Shown here piece by piece: positions 16,657 to 25,751 of a stretch of DNA of 64,000 nucleotides. This DNA comes from Dyadobacter soli (lineage in GTDB: Bacteria; Bacteroidota; Bacteroidia; Cytophagales; Spirosomataceae), in assembly GCF_900101885.1 (NCBI RefSeq), contig NZ_FNAN01000006.1:124001-188000 (forward strand), written 5' to 3'. Both the position numbers and the translations under genes were made by a program. Position 1 is the stretch's first letter; every line of letters starts with the position of its first letter. The notes beneath the pieces were generated by a model. The model had not been told where the DNA came from. It saw only the letters and a list, made by a program, of their open reading frames with translations, and made no database searches.

Positions 16657-18417
16657 ATGGGATTTAATGAAAATCAAACTGCAACAATTCAGGGCGCGGA
16701 ACCGGTGGTTTCGGTGGCCAAGCCGGAGCTGATCAATGGCTCGCATGCGGTGATCCAGTCGCTGATTGCGGAAGGGGTGAAAACCATTTTCGGCTATCCG
16801 GGCGGCGCGATTATGCCGGTGTATGATGCGATCTATGACTATCAGGATCAGGTCAACCACATTCTCGTGCGCCACGAGCAGGGCGCGGCACACGCAGCCG
16901 AGGGCTTTGCACGCATTACGGGCGAGGTAGGGGTCTGTCTGGTTACTTCGGGACCCGGTGCTACCAACCTGGTAACAGGTATCGCCGACGCGATCATCGA
17001 CTCTACACCGATGGTCTGCATTATCGGCCAGGTAGCTTCGCATTTGCTCGGTACGGATGCATTCCAGGAAACGGACGTGATGGGCATTACCATCCCGATC
17101 ACCAAATGGAACTACCAGATCACCAATGCGGATGAGATCCCTGAAATCATTGCTAAGGCATTTTACATAGCAAAATCAGGCCGTCCGGGACCGGTTTTGA
17201 TCGATATTACAAAGGATGCGCAGCAGAAACTGATGACGAAGCCTTTTGTACACAAAAAGACGGAGAAACTGCTGAGCTATCACCCACGCCTTGCGCCAAA
17301 GGACGAGCAGCTGGCGGCGGCTGCGAAGCTGATCAACCAGGCAAAACGCCCGTTCCTTTTCGTAGGTCATGGTGTACAGATTTCCGGCGCGGAGCAGGAA
17401 TTGATCAAATTCATTGAAAAAACGGATATTCCTGCTGCTTCTACATTGCTGGGTCTTTCATCGATGTCGGTTGACCATCCTAACTACATGGGCTGGCTTG
17501 GCATGCATGGTAACTACGGTACCAATGTGCTGACCAATCAATGCGACCTCATTATCGCCGTCGGAATGCGTTTTGATGACCGCGTGACCGGTGATTTGAG
17601 CCGCTATGCGAAACAGGCGAAAGTGGTTCATATCGAAATAGATCCGGCCGAAATCGACAAGATCGTGAAAGCCGATGCACCGGTGGTAGGCGATGCTAAA
17701 ATTGCATTGGAAATGTTGCTTCCACTAGTGAATGAGAACAATCACGAAGCCTGGAAAGCGGAATTCAAGAAATATGACCTGATCGAGGACGAGAAAATCA
17801 CGCAGCCGGAATTGGCTCCTACCACGGAGAAGATCAAAATGGCGGAAGTGATCCGTACGCTTTCGGATAAAACCAAAGGTGAGGCGGTGATCGTAGCGGA
17901 TGTTGGCCAGCACCAGATGATGACAGCCCGTTACTACCAGTTCAAAAAACCAAGTTCCTTCATTACTTCGGGCGGCCTTGGAACGATGGGTTATGCATTG
18001 CCGGCTTCATTCGGAGCGAAAGTAGGTGCGCCGGACCGCGAAGTGGTGGCGATGATCGGCGACGGTTGCTTCCAGATGACCATTCAGGAGCTTGGTACTA
18101 TTGCGCAAAGCGGTTTGCCGGTGAAAATCATTATCCTGAATAACAACTTCCTCGGAATGGTACGCCAGTGGCAACAGCTTTTCCACCAGAAACGCTATTC
18201 GTTCGTGGAGCTGCAAAACCCTGATTTTATCACCATTGCCAAAGGTTTCGGCATCGACGGCCATACCTGCGCGAAACGCGAGGATTTGCACGCGTCGCTG
18301 GATACAATGCTGGCTTCCGACAAGCCTTACCTGTTGGAAGTATTGGTAGAGAAAGAAGAAAACGTGTTCCCGATGGTGCCAACGGGTGCCTGCGTAGCCG
18401 ATATCCGTTTGGAATAA
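16657..18417 (+). CDS. ilvB: Acetolactate synthase large (catalytic) subunit
   Basis: This ThDP enzyme condenses pyruvate with pyruvate or 2-oxobutyrate, the committed step to valine/leucine and isoleucine. It is 586 residues long. The catalytic Glu74 lies in VRHEQGAAHAAEGFAR, the FAD/central domain includes GMHGNYGTN and GMRFDDRVTG, and the ThDP-Mg motif runs from GDGCFQMT to ILNNNFLGMVRQWQ. It is 51 bases downstream of ilvD and 19 bases upstream of the regulatory subunit. Confidence 0.98.
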   Translation: MGFNENQTATIQGAEPVVSVAKPELINGSHAVIQSLIAEGVKTIFGYPGGAIMPVYDAIYDYQDQVNHILVRHEQGAAHAAEGFARITGEVGVCLVTSGPGATNLVTGIADAIIDSTPMVCIIGQVASHLLGTDAFQETDVMGITIPITKWNYQITNADEIPEIIAKAFYIAKSGRPGPVLIDITKDAQQKLMTKPFVHKKTEKLLSYHPRLAPKDEQLAAAAKLINQAKRPFLFVGHGVQISGAEQELIKFIEKTDIPAASTLLGLSSMSVDHPNYMGWLGMHGNYGTNVLTNQCDLIIAVGMRFDDRVTGDLSRYAKQAKVVHIEIDPAEIDKIVKADAPVVGDAKIALEMLLPLVNENNHEAWKAEFKKYDLIEDEKITQPELAPTTEKIKMAEVIRTLSDKTKGEAVIVADVGQHQMMTARYYQFKKPSSFITSGGLGTMGYALPASFGAKVGAPDREVVAMIGDGCFQMTIQELGTIAQSGLPVKIIILNNNFLGMVRQWQQLFHQKRYSFVELQNPDFITIAKGFGIDGHTCAKREDLHASLDTMLASDKPYLLEVLVEKEENVFPMVPTGACVADIRLE

Positions 18418-18436
18418 TATAAAAGAGAAGGAAATC

Positions 18437-18970
18437 ATGACATCATACACCATTTGTGTTTTCACCGAGAACACGATCGGCATTCTTAACAAGATCACGA
18501 CCATCTTCACGCGGAGACGGATCAATATCGAAAGCTTAACCGTTTCGGAAACCGAGCGTAAGGGTATTTCCCGTTTCACGATCGTCATCCGTCATGAGTC
18601 GCGTGATGCGGTGGAGAAGCTGGTCCGCCAGATCCGCAAGATCATCGAAGTACTTGCGGTTTTTGGGTATCTCAATGAGGACATTGCGTACAACGAGATC
18701 GCATTGTTCAAAGTTTCGACGCCGATCGGTGCTAAACCGCTTGACATTGAGACTATTAATAAAGCTTATAAGGCCTGGGTCGTTTACTGGCACCTTACTT
18801 ACGTGATCATCCAGAAGACGGGTACAGAAGAAGAAATCTTTGAATTTTTCGACTATATCAAACCCCACGAAATCCTCGAATTCGTTCGCTCGGGACGTGT
18901 GGCGGTGAGCAAATCGCCTCAGACACTGGTAGATTATCTGCCCGAAGCTGAGTGGGAGTATTACCAATAG
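18437..18970 (+). CDS. ilvN: Acetolactate synthase small (regulatory) subunit
   Basis: The 177-residue protein begins with an ACT domain (YTICVFTENTIGILNKITTIFTRR) that binds valine for feedback control, followed by the C-terminal small-subunit domain. It contains NIESLTVSETE, typical of IlvH/IlvN. Length is normal for the family. The two other possible reading starts inside the frame are not needed. Confidence 0.96.
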   Translation: MTSYTICVFTENTIGILNKITTIFTRRRINIESLTVSETERKGISRFTIVIRHESRDAVEKLVRQIRKIIEVLAVFGYLNEDIAYNEIALFKVSTPIGAKPLDIETINKAYKAWVVYWHLTYVIIQKTGTEEEIFEFFDYIKPHEILEFVRSGRVAVSKSPQTLVDYLPEAEWEYYQ

Positions 18971-19034
18971 TCTATAAAGTTTTAGTAGTATTGCTTTTAA
19001 ATTCGTAGTAAATCAATAATCCAATCAATAATCA

Positions 19035-20081
19035 ATGGCAAAATTAAATTTCGGCGGGGTCGAAGAAGAAGTAGTAACCCGTGAAGAATTTCCACTTGAA
19101 AAAGCACGTGAAGTACTTTCTACTGAAACTATCGCTGTAATTGGTTACGGCGTACAAGGCCCAGGCCAAAGCTTGAACATGCGTGACAACGGATTCAATG
19201 TAATCGTTGGTCAGCGTAAAGGTGGTAAGTCTTGGGACAAAGCCGTTGCTGACGGATGGGTACCAGGCGAAACGCTTTTCGAATTGGAAGAAGCATTGGC
19301 AAAAGGAACTATCATTTGCTACCTGCTTTCGGATGCTGCTCAGATTGAGCTGTGGCCTACTGTTAAGGCAAACCTTACTGCCGGAAAATCGCTGTATTTC
19401 TCACACGGTTTCGGTGTAACTTATAAAGATCAGACCGGCATCGTTCCTCCTGCTGACGTGGATGTGTACCTCGTTGCTCCAAAAGGATCGGGAACTTCAC
19501 TTCGTCGCATGTTCGTAGAAGGAAAAGGATTGAACTCTTCTTTCGCGGTATTCCAGGATGCTACCGGCAAAGCGCGTGAGAAATGTATCGCAATGGGTAT
19601 CGGTGTAGGTTCAGGTTACCTGTTCGAAACTGATTTCTACCGCGAAGTAACGTCCGACCTTACTGGCGAGCGTGGTACTTTGATGGGTGCTATCCAGGGT
19701 ATTTTCGCTGCACAATACGAAGTGTTGCGTTCAAACGGCCACACGCCGTCAGAAGCATTCAACGAAACCGTTGAAGAGCTGACCCAATCGTTGATGCCAT
19801 TGGTTGCTGAAAACGGTATGGACTGGATGTACGCTAACTGCTCTACAACTGCACAGCGTGGTGCTTTGGATTGGTGGAAACCTTTCCGTGACGCTACCAA
19901 GCCTGTTTTCGAGCAACTTTACAACTCTGTAAAGTCAGGCGAGCAAGCTTCTATCTCGATCACCCGAAACTCACAACCTGACTACCGCGTGAAACTGGAA
20001 GCTGAATTGGCTGAACTGCGTGAATCAGAAATGTGGCAAGCAGGTACTACTGTACGCGGCCTGCGCCCAGAAAGAAACTAA
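19035..20081 (+). CDS. ilvC: Ketol-acid reductoisomerase
   Basis: IlvC performs the isomerisation and NADPH-dependent reduction of acetolactate and acetohydroxybutyrate. The 348-residue (class I) protein has the Rossmann motif VIGYGVQGPGQ, the cofactor-specificity loop GQRKGGKSWDKA, and the metal-binding knotted domain including DLTGERGTLMGAIQG and ETVEELTQ. It lies 64 bases after ilvN with no terminator between, so it is likely part of the ilvDBNC operon. Its codon use is richer in T-ending codons than that of ilvD/ilvB, as often seen in highly expressed genes here. Confidence 0.97.
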   Translation: MAKLNFGGVEEEVVTREEFPLEKAREVLSTETIAVIGYGVQGPGQSLNMRDNGFNVIVGQRKGGKSWDKAVADGWVPGETLFELEEALAKGTIICYLLSDAAQIELWPTVKANLTAGKSLYFSHGFGVTYKDQTGIVPPADVDVYLVAPKGSGTSLRRMFVEGKGLNSSFAVFQDATGKAREKCIAMGIGVGSGYLFETDFYREVTSDLTGERGTLMGAIQGIFAAQYEVLRSNGHTPSEAFNETVEELTQSLMPLVAENGMDWMYANCSTTAQRGALDWWKPFRDATKPVFEQLYNSVKSGEQASISITRNSQPDYRVKLEAELAELRESEMWQAGTTVRGLRPERN

Positions 20082-20126
20082 TTGTTTCAAAAAATAAGGA
20101 AACTGGATTGTTTCAAAAATAATCCA

Positions 20127-20152
20127 TTGCCGTTGACTTAAGTCAACGGCAA
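20127..20152. repeat. 26-bp perfect palindrome between ilvC and ilvA
   Basis: The arm TTGCCGTTGACTT is followed directly by its exact inverse complement. There is no T run on the plus strand after it. It may be an RNA 3'-end stabilising hairpin or a protein binding site. Two near-identical ATTGTTTCAAAAA direct repeats (about 20081-20093 and 20107-20119) precede it. Confidence 0.75.
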
Positions 20153-20166
20153 AAAGATAGAAAATG

Positions 20167-20197
20167 GAGCTTTGCTTTTTGCAAAGCTCTTTTGTTT
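20167..20197 (+). terminator. Intrinsic terminator between ilvC and ilvA
   Basis: GAGCTTTGC (20167-20175), a TTTTT loop, and GCAAAGCTC (20181-20189) form a perfect nine-pair stem followed by TTTTGTTT. It ends 12 bases before the ilvA ATG, so it separates ilvA from the ilvDBNC transcript or acts as a conditional terminator. Confidence 0.85.
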
Positions 20198-20208
20198 CAG
20201 AATCATTT

Positions 20209-21465
20209 ATGAGCACTTCCCATCAACTTCCGACTCTCGACAACATCTTCCTCGCCGCCGAACGCCTGCGCGGGGTGATTAACCACACACCGATATTTTT
20301 TAATGCACATCTTTCGGAGCAGTACGGGGCTAATATTTATCTCAAAAGGGAAGACCTCCAAACTGTTCGCTCCTATAAAATCCGCGGCGCCTATAACAAA
20401 ATGGCGAGCCTCACACCCGAAGCTCTCGCGGGCGGGGTCGTTTGTGCGAGTGCAGGCAACCACGCGCAAGGCGTAGCGTACGCGTGCCGGAAAATGGAGG
20501 TGAAAGGGGCGATTTTTATGCCTACAACCACACCAGCGCAGAAAGTGAAACAAGTAAGATTGTTCGGCCAGGAATGGATTGAAATCCATTTGGTTGGCGA
20601 TACTTACGACGACGCTTACCACGCTTCCATGGCCTACCGCGACAGTACCAATGCCGTTTTCGTGCATCCGTTCGACGATTTGCAGGTGATCGAAGGTCAG
20701 GGGACCGTTGGTCTGGAAATTTTTAAAGATGCCGATTTTAAAATCGATTACCTGCTGATGGCCATCGGCGGTGGCGGGTTAGCGTCGGGTATTTCCACTG
20801 TTTTCAAACAACTTTCTCCCAAAACACAGCTCATAGGTGTTGAACCGGAAGGCTCTCCCACAATGCACAAATCCATTCAGGAAGGGCATGTGGTGACGCT
20901 GGACAACATCGATAAGTTCGTGGACGGCGCGGCCGTGAAGCGTGCCGGCGATATTACATTTGACATTTGCAGCAAAAGCCTGAACCAGATCCTGCTCGTG
21001 CCGGAAGGCAAGGTATGCTCTTCGATTTTGCAGCTTTATAACGAAGAGGCCATTGTAGCGGAGCCTGCCGGCGCGTTGACCGTCGCTGCATTGGACTTGA
21101 TTAAGGAAGATATTAAGGGTAAAAATGTAGTCGTGCTCATCAGCGGCGGCAACAACGACATTACCCGCACCGAGGAAATCAAGGAGCGCTCATTGCTTTA
21201 TGAGGGTTTGAAGCATTATTTCATCATTCGCTTCCCGCAGCGCTCCGGCGCATTCCGCGAGTTTTTGAATGTCCTCGGGCCGAACGATGACATCGCGCGA
21301 TTTGAATACGTGAAGAAAACAAACCGCGAGCAAGGGCCTGCATTGGTAGGAATCGAATTGAAAAGTCGGGAAGATTTCGCCCCGCTGATCGAGCGAATGG
21401 ATGCAAACCGGGTGGTTTATGAGTATTTGAATGATCAGCCGGATTTGTTTCAGTTTATGGTGTAA
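20209..21465 (+). CDS. ilvA: Threonine dehydratase (biosynthetic, with C-terminal ACT-like region)
   Basis: IlvA deaminates threonine to 2-oxobutyrate, the entry to isoleucine. The 418-residue protein has the PLP lysine K57 in RSYKIRGA, the glycine loop AIGGGGLASG, SAGNHAQGVA, and a C-terminal regulatory part starting near HYFIIRFPQRSGAFREFL. It resembles the one-ACT-like-domain form. The ATG at 20209 is preferred, since an in-frame ATG at 20164 lies in the terminator hairpin. A citramalate synthase in the same cluster offers a second route to 2-oxobutyrate. Confidence 0.95.
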   Translation: MSTSHQLPTLDNIFLAAERLRGVINHTPIFFNAHLSEQYGANIYLKREDLQTVRSYKIRGAYNKMASLTPEALAGGVVCASAGNHAQGVAYACRKMEVKGAIFMPTTTPAQKVKQVRLFGQEWIEIHLVGDTYDDAYHASMAYRDSTNAVFVHPFDDLQVIEGQGTVGLEIFKDADFKIDYLLMAIGGGGLASGISTVFKQLSPKTQLIGVEPEGSPTMHKSIQEGHVVTLDNIDKFVDGAAVKRAGDITFDICSKSLNQILLVPEGKVCSSILQLYNEEAIVAEPAGALTVAALDLIKEDIKGKNVVVLISGGNNDITRTEEIKERSLLYEGLKHYFIIRFPQRSGAFREFLNVLGPNDDIARFEYVKKTNREQGPALVGIELKSREDFAPLIERMDANRVVYEYLNDQPDLFQFMV

Positions 21466-21488
21466 AATGTAGCATTGATATTGTTTTT

Positions 21489-22649
21489 ATGAATTCAGCT
21501 TTACGACGGAAATCTTGTTGTTTTATTGCCGGTGTGCTATTGGCTGTGATAGCTGTTACCCAAAGCTTCGGCCAGGGGCGGATGCTGGATGGTTACATCG
21601 TTTCAACTCAGGGCGACACGGTCAGGGGCTTTATACGGTATGACGGCTGGGGTACCAGTCCGATGGCGGTTGATTTTGTAAAGGAGAAAGGAGGACAAAT
21701 CGAAAGAGTAGGTGCGGATGCTGCGCCGCAATTTTTTCTTACTCCGCTCAATGAGCATTATATCAGTAAAAGAATTGGTGTACTGAACATTGACCTGAGC
21801 ATAACCTACGAGATCGCGCCATCATTTGAAGCAAAGGATTCAGTGACCGTTTACTTGCGCGAAATAACGTCAGGCCCGAAAGCTACATTGCTGGAATACC
21901 TGGATTTGACGGAAAGGCCGCATTACTTCGTCGAGAAAGATGGCAAGCTGACGGAGTTGCTTTATTATCCGTTTTACAGGCTCATCCGTGGTAGAAAGTA
22001 CCTCATTCAATATGATGAATATGAACGCCAGCTGCCTGCATTGCTTTCTGACGGAGCCGATCCGGGACCCGTTCGTGGCTACTCGGCGAGAGACCTGGGG
22101 CGCTACGTTGACCGGTACAATGGGGTATCGGATAAGGCTGTTAGTAAGGCACTTTCGGCGGAATCTGAAATGGAAATCGACTTCTTTGTTATGGGCGGGG
22201 TGGAAAGTTGGAAGGAGGAAGAAGTTAATCTAAAAACAAAACCGACATTCGGGGCCGGTTTGAGGGTCAACCTGCCGAGGCGGTTTCACAATCGTTACTT
22301 CAAGATTTTGTTTTCATCGCAGGGAAGTATTTCTGAAACCGAGATTTATGGTTACACTTTTGGACAGAATATCAAACTAAATACGCTGGAAGTGGGTGCC
22401 GGTACCTACATGGGTTCTGGCAATTTTCGCCCTAACCTTGGATTTGAATATAGTTTTGGATTCAAAGGCTGGCGTAGTACCATTTTAGGTCCGCACGCAG
22501 GCATTTCCTTCCGGCGGCAGCTGAGTTTGGAAGTGTCCCATTTTGCCAATTTCGGATCGTTGTTTTCCGATGTCGGATTTTTTAACCAGCCACGAATCAG
22601 CTTGAATTACTATCTCAACCTGAACAAACTTTTCAAAAGCCGGAAATAA
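21489..22649 (+). CDS. Exported protein with probable C-terminal outer-membrane barrel
   Basis: I do not recognise a named family. The 386-residue protein has a signal peptide (about residues 1-29, ending SFGQG). A segment of about 140 residues follows, beginning with DGYIVSTQGDTVRGFIRY, a motif common in uncharacterised Bacteroidota exported proteins. The last 150 residues have alternating strands (GAGLRVNLPRRF, NTLEVGAGTYMG, FRPNLGFEYSFGF, GPHAGISFRRQLSLEV) that suggest a small outer-membrane barrel. It sits inside the amino-acid cluster 24 bases after ilvA, but nothing suggests a biosynthetic role. Confidence 0.7.
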   Translation: MNSALRRKSCCFIAGVLLAVIAVTQSFGQGRMLDGYIVSTQGDTVRGFIRYDGWGTSPMAVDFVKEKGGQIERVGADAAPQFFLTPLNEHYISKRIGVLNIDLSITYEIAPSFEAKDSVTVYLREITSGPKATLLEYLDLTERPHYFVEKDGKLTELLYYPFYRLIRGRKYLIQYDEYERQLPALLSDGADPGPVRGYSARDLGRYVDRYNGVSDKAVSKALSAESEMEIDFFVMGGVESWKEEEVNLKTKPTFGAGLRVNLPRRFHNRYFKILFSSQGSISETEIYGYTFGQNIKLNTLEVGAGTYMGSGNFRPNLGFEYSFGFKGWRSTILGPHAGISFRRQLSLEVSHFANFGSLFSDVGFFNQPRISLNYYLNLNKLFKSRK

Positions 22650-22664
22650 CCATCCGCTTGTACA

Positions 22665-23513
22665 ATGCTCCGCGTACCATCCGACATCAGCTCCCAGGAA
22701 TTTGAGTCCCTGAAAATTCAGGATATGACTTTCGTGGCCTACCGGAACGAGGTGTATCCATCCAGATACGACGTGTTTTTTGAGGAGCATGCCGTGATTG
22801 TGGTGCTGGAAGGTGAGAAGAAGTTCACGAGCCCGACGCAGGAAGTACATGTAGAAAAGGGAGATATCCTGTTCATTCAGAGGGGTTTTTACTTGATGTC
22901 GGAGTCGATTCATGAAGCTTACAAAAGTCTGGTCTTCTTTTTTGATGAAAAGCTGCTAAAAGAGTTTGTAGGGTTGCATCCGGAGCTTTTTGATGCGCAA
23001 AAAGACGAAGAGACAGTCGAGTACCCGATTCTGCTTTTGAAGTCGGATGATAATTTTGAGAAATTCATTCAATCCGTATTCCCTTATTTCCGGTCCCGGA
23101 CGGAATTGAAGAACCACTTCCTACGGTTGAAGTTCCAGGAACTGCTGCTGCATTTGATGGAGCTGGATAACTCAAACCAGCTACGGGGTATTTTATACAG
23201 CTTATACAAGGGAGAAAAGGTCGATCTTTCGTTTTTGATGAACAGCTATTACCTGAAACCCCTGACCTTGAATGAGCTGGCGCGGCTTTCGGGTCGCAGT
23301 TTGTCGGCATTTAAGCGGGATTTTCAGGATGAATTCAATACTTCACCTGCATTATGGCTGAAAAACAAGCGGTTGGATTATGCGGATTTTCTGTTGAGGA
23401 ATAGTACGAAAAACGTTTCTGAAATCAGTACGGAGATTGGATACGAGAGCGTTTCGCATTTTATCAAGACTTATAAAGAGAAGTACGGCACCACGCCAAA
23501 GCGGCAGGGGTGA
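22665..23513 (+). CDS. AraC family transcriptional regulator
   Basis: The 282-residue protein has an N-terminal cupin-like sensing region (VVLEGEKKFTSPTQEVHVEKGDILFIQRG) and a C-terminal double helix-turn-helix (LTLNELARLSGRSLSAFKRDF, then VSEISTEIGYESVSHFIKTYKEKYG). The C-terminal half is about 100 residues, as normal for AraC. The ligand is unknown. It follows the barrel protein by 15 bases and may be co-transcribed with it. A role in amino-acid regulation is possible but not shown. Confidence 0.9.
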   Translation: MLRVPSDISSQEFESLKIQDMTFVAYRNEVYPSRYDVFFEEHAVIVVLEGEKKFTSPTQEVHVEKGDILFIQRGFYLMSESIHEAYKSLVFFFDEKLLKEFVGLHPELFDAQKDEETVEYPILLLKSDDNFEKFIQSVFPYFRSRTELKNHFLRLKFQELLLHLMELDNSNQLRGILYSLYKGEKVDLSFLMNSYYLKPLTLNELARLSGRSLSAFKRDFQDEFNTSPALWLKNKRLDYADFLLRNSTKNVSEISTEIGYESVSHFIKTYKEKYGTTPKRQG

Positions 23514-23541
23514 GTGGGCTATGCTTATGGAGGTAAATCAC

Positions 23542-23571
23542 TATATTTGTTTACACTAATATTTGGATTAG
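23542..23571 (+). promoter_or_regulatory. Promoter box and candidate operator of the toxin-antitoxin operon
   Basis: TATATTTG (23542-23549) matches the -7 consensus. ATATTTG recurs 16 bases later (23559-23565), and CTAAT (23556-23560) with ATTAG (23567-23571) forms an inverted repeat just before the antitoxin ATG at 23575. Antitoxins of this class commonly bind such sites to repress their own operon. Confidence 0.45.
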
Positions 23572-23574
23572 CAA

Positions 23575-23781
23575 ATGGAGGCAATACACGTTTATCCGAC
23601 CAAAGATCAGGAAAAGGCTGTAATCGCTTTTCTGGAAGAAATGCGAATTCCATTTGACAAAGATGAAGAATTGCCGGAGCACGTGTTGAAAGGGATTGAG
23701 ACTGGTAGAGAGGAGATACGGGCTGGCAAGTATATGACCTTGGACGAATTCATAAGCAGAAAACAGGATAGTGACCTATGA
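23575..23781 (+). CDS. Antitoxin of a RelE/ParE-type pair
   Basis: This 68-residue acidic protein has the features of small antitoxins that precede RelE/ParE toxins in Bacteroidota: a beta-strand start (EAIHVYPTKDQEKAVIAFLEEM) and a C-terminal helix ending GKYMTLDEFISRK. No ribbon-helix-helix can be asserted from sequence alone. Its stop overlaps the toxin start by 11 bases, which implies translational coupling. Confidence 0.75.
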   Translation: MEAIHVYPTKDQEKAVIAFLEEMRIPFDKDEELPEHVLKGIETGREEIRAGKYMTLDEFISRKQDSDL

Positions 23782-24076
23782 GGTGATCTTGGCGCCTAAG
23801 GCAGTCGAAACATTCGACGCCATTTATGACCAGATTACATTAAGATTTGGAAAGAATTCTGCGAAGCAATTCAACCGAAGGGTAATTCAAATCTTACGGA
23901 CAATAAGTATCACTCCTTTCATCTTCAAGAGCACCCGGGAAAACCAGAACATTCGCAAAGGATGGATTCATAAGAATTGCTCTTTTTTCTACGAAGTCGC
24001 AGGTGATCAAATATATGTATTGTTCTTTTGGGACAATCGGCAAGAGCCGCTTATGGAACCTGATCCATTGGAATAA
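23771..24076 (+). CDS. RelE/ParE superfamily toxin
   Basis: The 101-residue protein has the family pattern: a first strand YEVILAPKAVETF, two helices (AIYDQITLRFGKNSAKQF, RRVIQILRTI), then strands ending FFYEVAGDQIYVLFFWDNRQEP. The final DNRQEP/P segment is common in this branch. The start is a GTG at 23771 inside the antitoxin gene. It would act as an mRNA interferase or gyrase inhibitor, and which of these cannot be decided here. Confidence 0.85.
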   Translation: MTYEVILAPKAVETFDAIYDQITLRFGKNSAKQFNRRVIQILRTISITPFIFKSTRENQNIRKGWIHKNCSFFYEVAGDQIYVLFFWDNRQEPLMEPDPLE

Positions 24077-24169
24077 AGATTTCCGCTCAAACCTCGCTGC
24101 TAAACCAAAATCACTATTTTTTGACCTATTACCGTTATACATATTCCTTTTATTATGCGGTAATTTGTA

Positions 24170-24226
24170 ATGTCAGTTCTCCTTTTAAGAAAGGCGTTGA
24201 TTATCAGCTCTTTCTTTGAAGCCTGA
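24170..24226 (+). CDS. Possible short leader peptide upstream of leuC ([18 protein letters not shown])
   Basis: An 18-codon frame between the toxin gene and leuC encodes four Leu, two Ile and one Val. The downstream hairpin GCCT(24221-24224)/AGGC(24233-24236) is only four pairs and lacks a U-tract, so an attenuator is not demonstrated. An internal hairpin AAGAAAG...CTTTCTT is also present. A promoter-like TAATTTG (24161-24167) sits too close upstream for a start before this ATG. Weak candidate. Confidence 0.3.
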   Translation: MSVLLLRKALIISSFFEA

Positions 24227-24257
24227 ACTACGAGGCGAAATTCTAATTTTAATCAAA

Positions 24258-25661
24258 ATGAGTAATCAAGCGAGTACCCTTTTCGACAAAGTGTGGGATG
24301 CCCACGTTGTCCGTAAAATCGAGGACGGTCCGGATGTGTTCTTCATCGACCGCCACTTTATCCACGAAGTAACAAGCCCTGTTGCTTTCCTAGGACTCGA
24401 AACCAGAGGCATTGGCGTGATGTACCCCGAGCGCACTTTCGCTACGGCCGATCACAACACCCCGACTATCAACCAGCACCTTCCTGTTGCCGACCCGCTT
24501 TCGGCAAACCAGCTGAAAGCCCTCGAATCCAATGCTGCGAAATACGGCATTTCGCACTGGGGACTGGGCCATGCCCGCAATGGTATCGTGCACGTGGTTG
24601 GACCTGAAAACGGTATTACGCTACCCGGTATGACCATCGTTTGCGGTGACTCGCACACTTCTACCCACGGTGCATTCGGCGCGATCGCGTTCGGTATCGG
24701 TACTTCTGAGGTGGAAATGGTGCTTTCTTCGCAATGCATTATGCAGCCTAAGCCTAAGAAAATGCGTGTAAACGTGAATGGCCAGCTGGGTAAAGGGGTT
24801 ACTCCGAAAGACGTTACGCTTTATATCATTTCAAAACTCACTACTGCCGGTGCAACGGGTTATTTCGTTGAATATGCAGGGGATGTTTTCGAAAATATGT
24901 CGATGGAAGGTCGTATGACCGTCTGCAATATGAGCATCGAAATGGGTGCACGCGGTGGTATGATCGCTCCTGACGAAACTACTTTTGCCTACATCAACGG
25001 CCGCGAGCAAGCGCCGAAAGGCGAGAAGTGGGACAAGGCATTGGCTTACTGGAAAACGCTGAAAACAGACGAAGGCGCTGTTTTCGACAAAGAATATAAC
25101 TTTGATGCAGCCGACATCGAGCCGATGATCACTTATGGTACCAACCCGGGAATGGGCCAGGGTATCACCCGCGCGATCCCTACTTCGGATCAGGTGGAAG
25201 GCGGCAAGGCTACTTACGACAAGTCACTGAATTACATGGGTTTCCACGAAAACGAGAACATGCTTGGAAAGCAAATCGATTACGTTTTCATCGGTAGCTG
25301 TACCAATGGCCGTATCGAGGACTTCCGCGCATTTGCGTCGATCGTGAAAGGTCGTAAGAAGGCTGATAATGTAACGGCGTGGATCGTACCGGGCTCGCAC
25401 ATTGTGGAGGCGCAAATTAAAGAAGAAGGTATCCTGGATATCCTGACCGAAGCTGGTTTCGAGCTCCGTCAGCCTGGCTGCTCGGCTTGTCTGGCGATGA
25501 ACGATGACAAGATCCCTGCCGGCAAATATGCAGTAAGTACCTCTAACCGTAACTTCGAAGGTCGCCAGGGCCCAGGCGCGCGCACGTTGCTCGCAAGCCC
25601 GCTCGTAGCAGCCGCAGCTGCTGTCACCGGCGTAGTAACCGACCCGAGAACTCTGTTATAA
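24258..25661 (+). CDS. leuC: 3-isopropylmalate dehydratase large subunit
   Basis: LeuC with LeuD isomerises 2- to 3-isopropylmalate and, in the citramalate route, citramalate to 3-methylmalate. The 467-residue protein has the iron-sulfur cysteines in SCTNGR and [10 protein letters not shown], and the [13 protein letters not shown] and [14 protein letters not shown] segments. I use the ATG at 24258; a TTG at 24216 overlaps a possible leader. It is first in leuC-leuD-cimA-leuB. Confidence 0.97.
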   Translation: MSNQASTLFDKVWDAHVVRKIEDGPDVFFIDRHFIHEVTSPVAFLGLETRGIGVMYPERTFATADHNTPTINQHLPVADPLSANQLKALESNAAKYGISHWGLGHARNGIVHVVGPENGITLPGMTIVCGDSHTSTHGAFGAIAFGIGTSEVEMVLSSQCIMQPKPKKMRVNVNGQLGKGVTPKDVTLYIISKLTTAGATGYFVEYAGDVFENMSMEGRMTVCNMSIEMGARGGMIAPDETTFAYINGREQAPKGEKWDKALAYWKTLKTDEGAVFDKEYNFDAADIEPMITYGTNPGMGQGITRAIPTSDQVEGGKATYDKSLNYMGFHENENMLGKQIDYVFIGSCTNGRIEDFRAFASIVKGRKKADNVTAWIVPGSHIVEAQIKEEGILDILTEAGFELRQPGCSACLAMNDDKIPAGKYAVSTSNRNFEGRQGPGARTLLASPLVAAAAAVTGVVTDPRTLL

Positions 25662-25679
25662 ACAAGCGAGACCCAGAAC

Positions 25680-25735
25680 CCCGGCTTTCAAGCCGGGGAC
25701 CAGGGAAGCACCGCAACAACCCAACTGCCGGCAGA
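25680..25735 (+). promoter_or_regulatory. Tandem GC-rich hairpins in the leuC-leuD gap
   Basis: CCCCGGC pairs with GCCGGGG around a TTTCAA loop, and GCCGG pairs with CTGGC shortly after (one G-U). No T-tract follows, so these are more likely RNA-processing or stability elements than terminators. The gap is 90 bases. Confidence 0.5.
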
Positions 25736-25751
25736 TGCTGGCCTCAAAACA

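Noticed and set aside
20164..20208. Upstream in-frame ATG for ilvA adding 15 residues
   Set aside because: It sits within a strong terminator hairpin and the extra residues are not IlvA-like.
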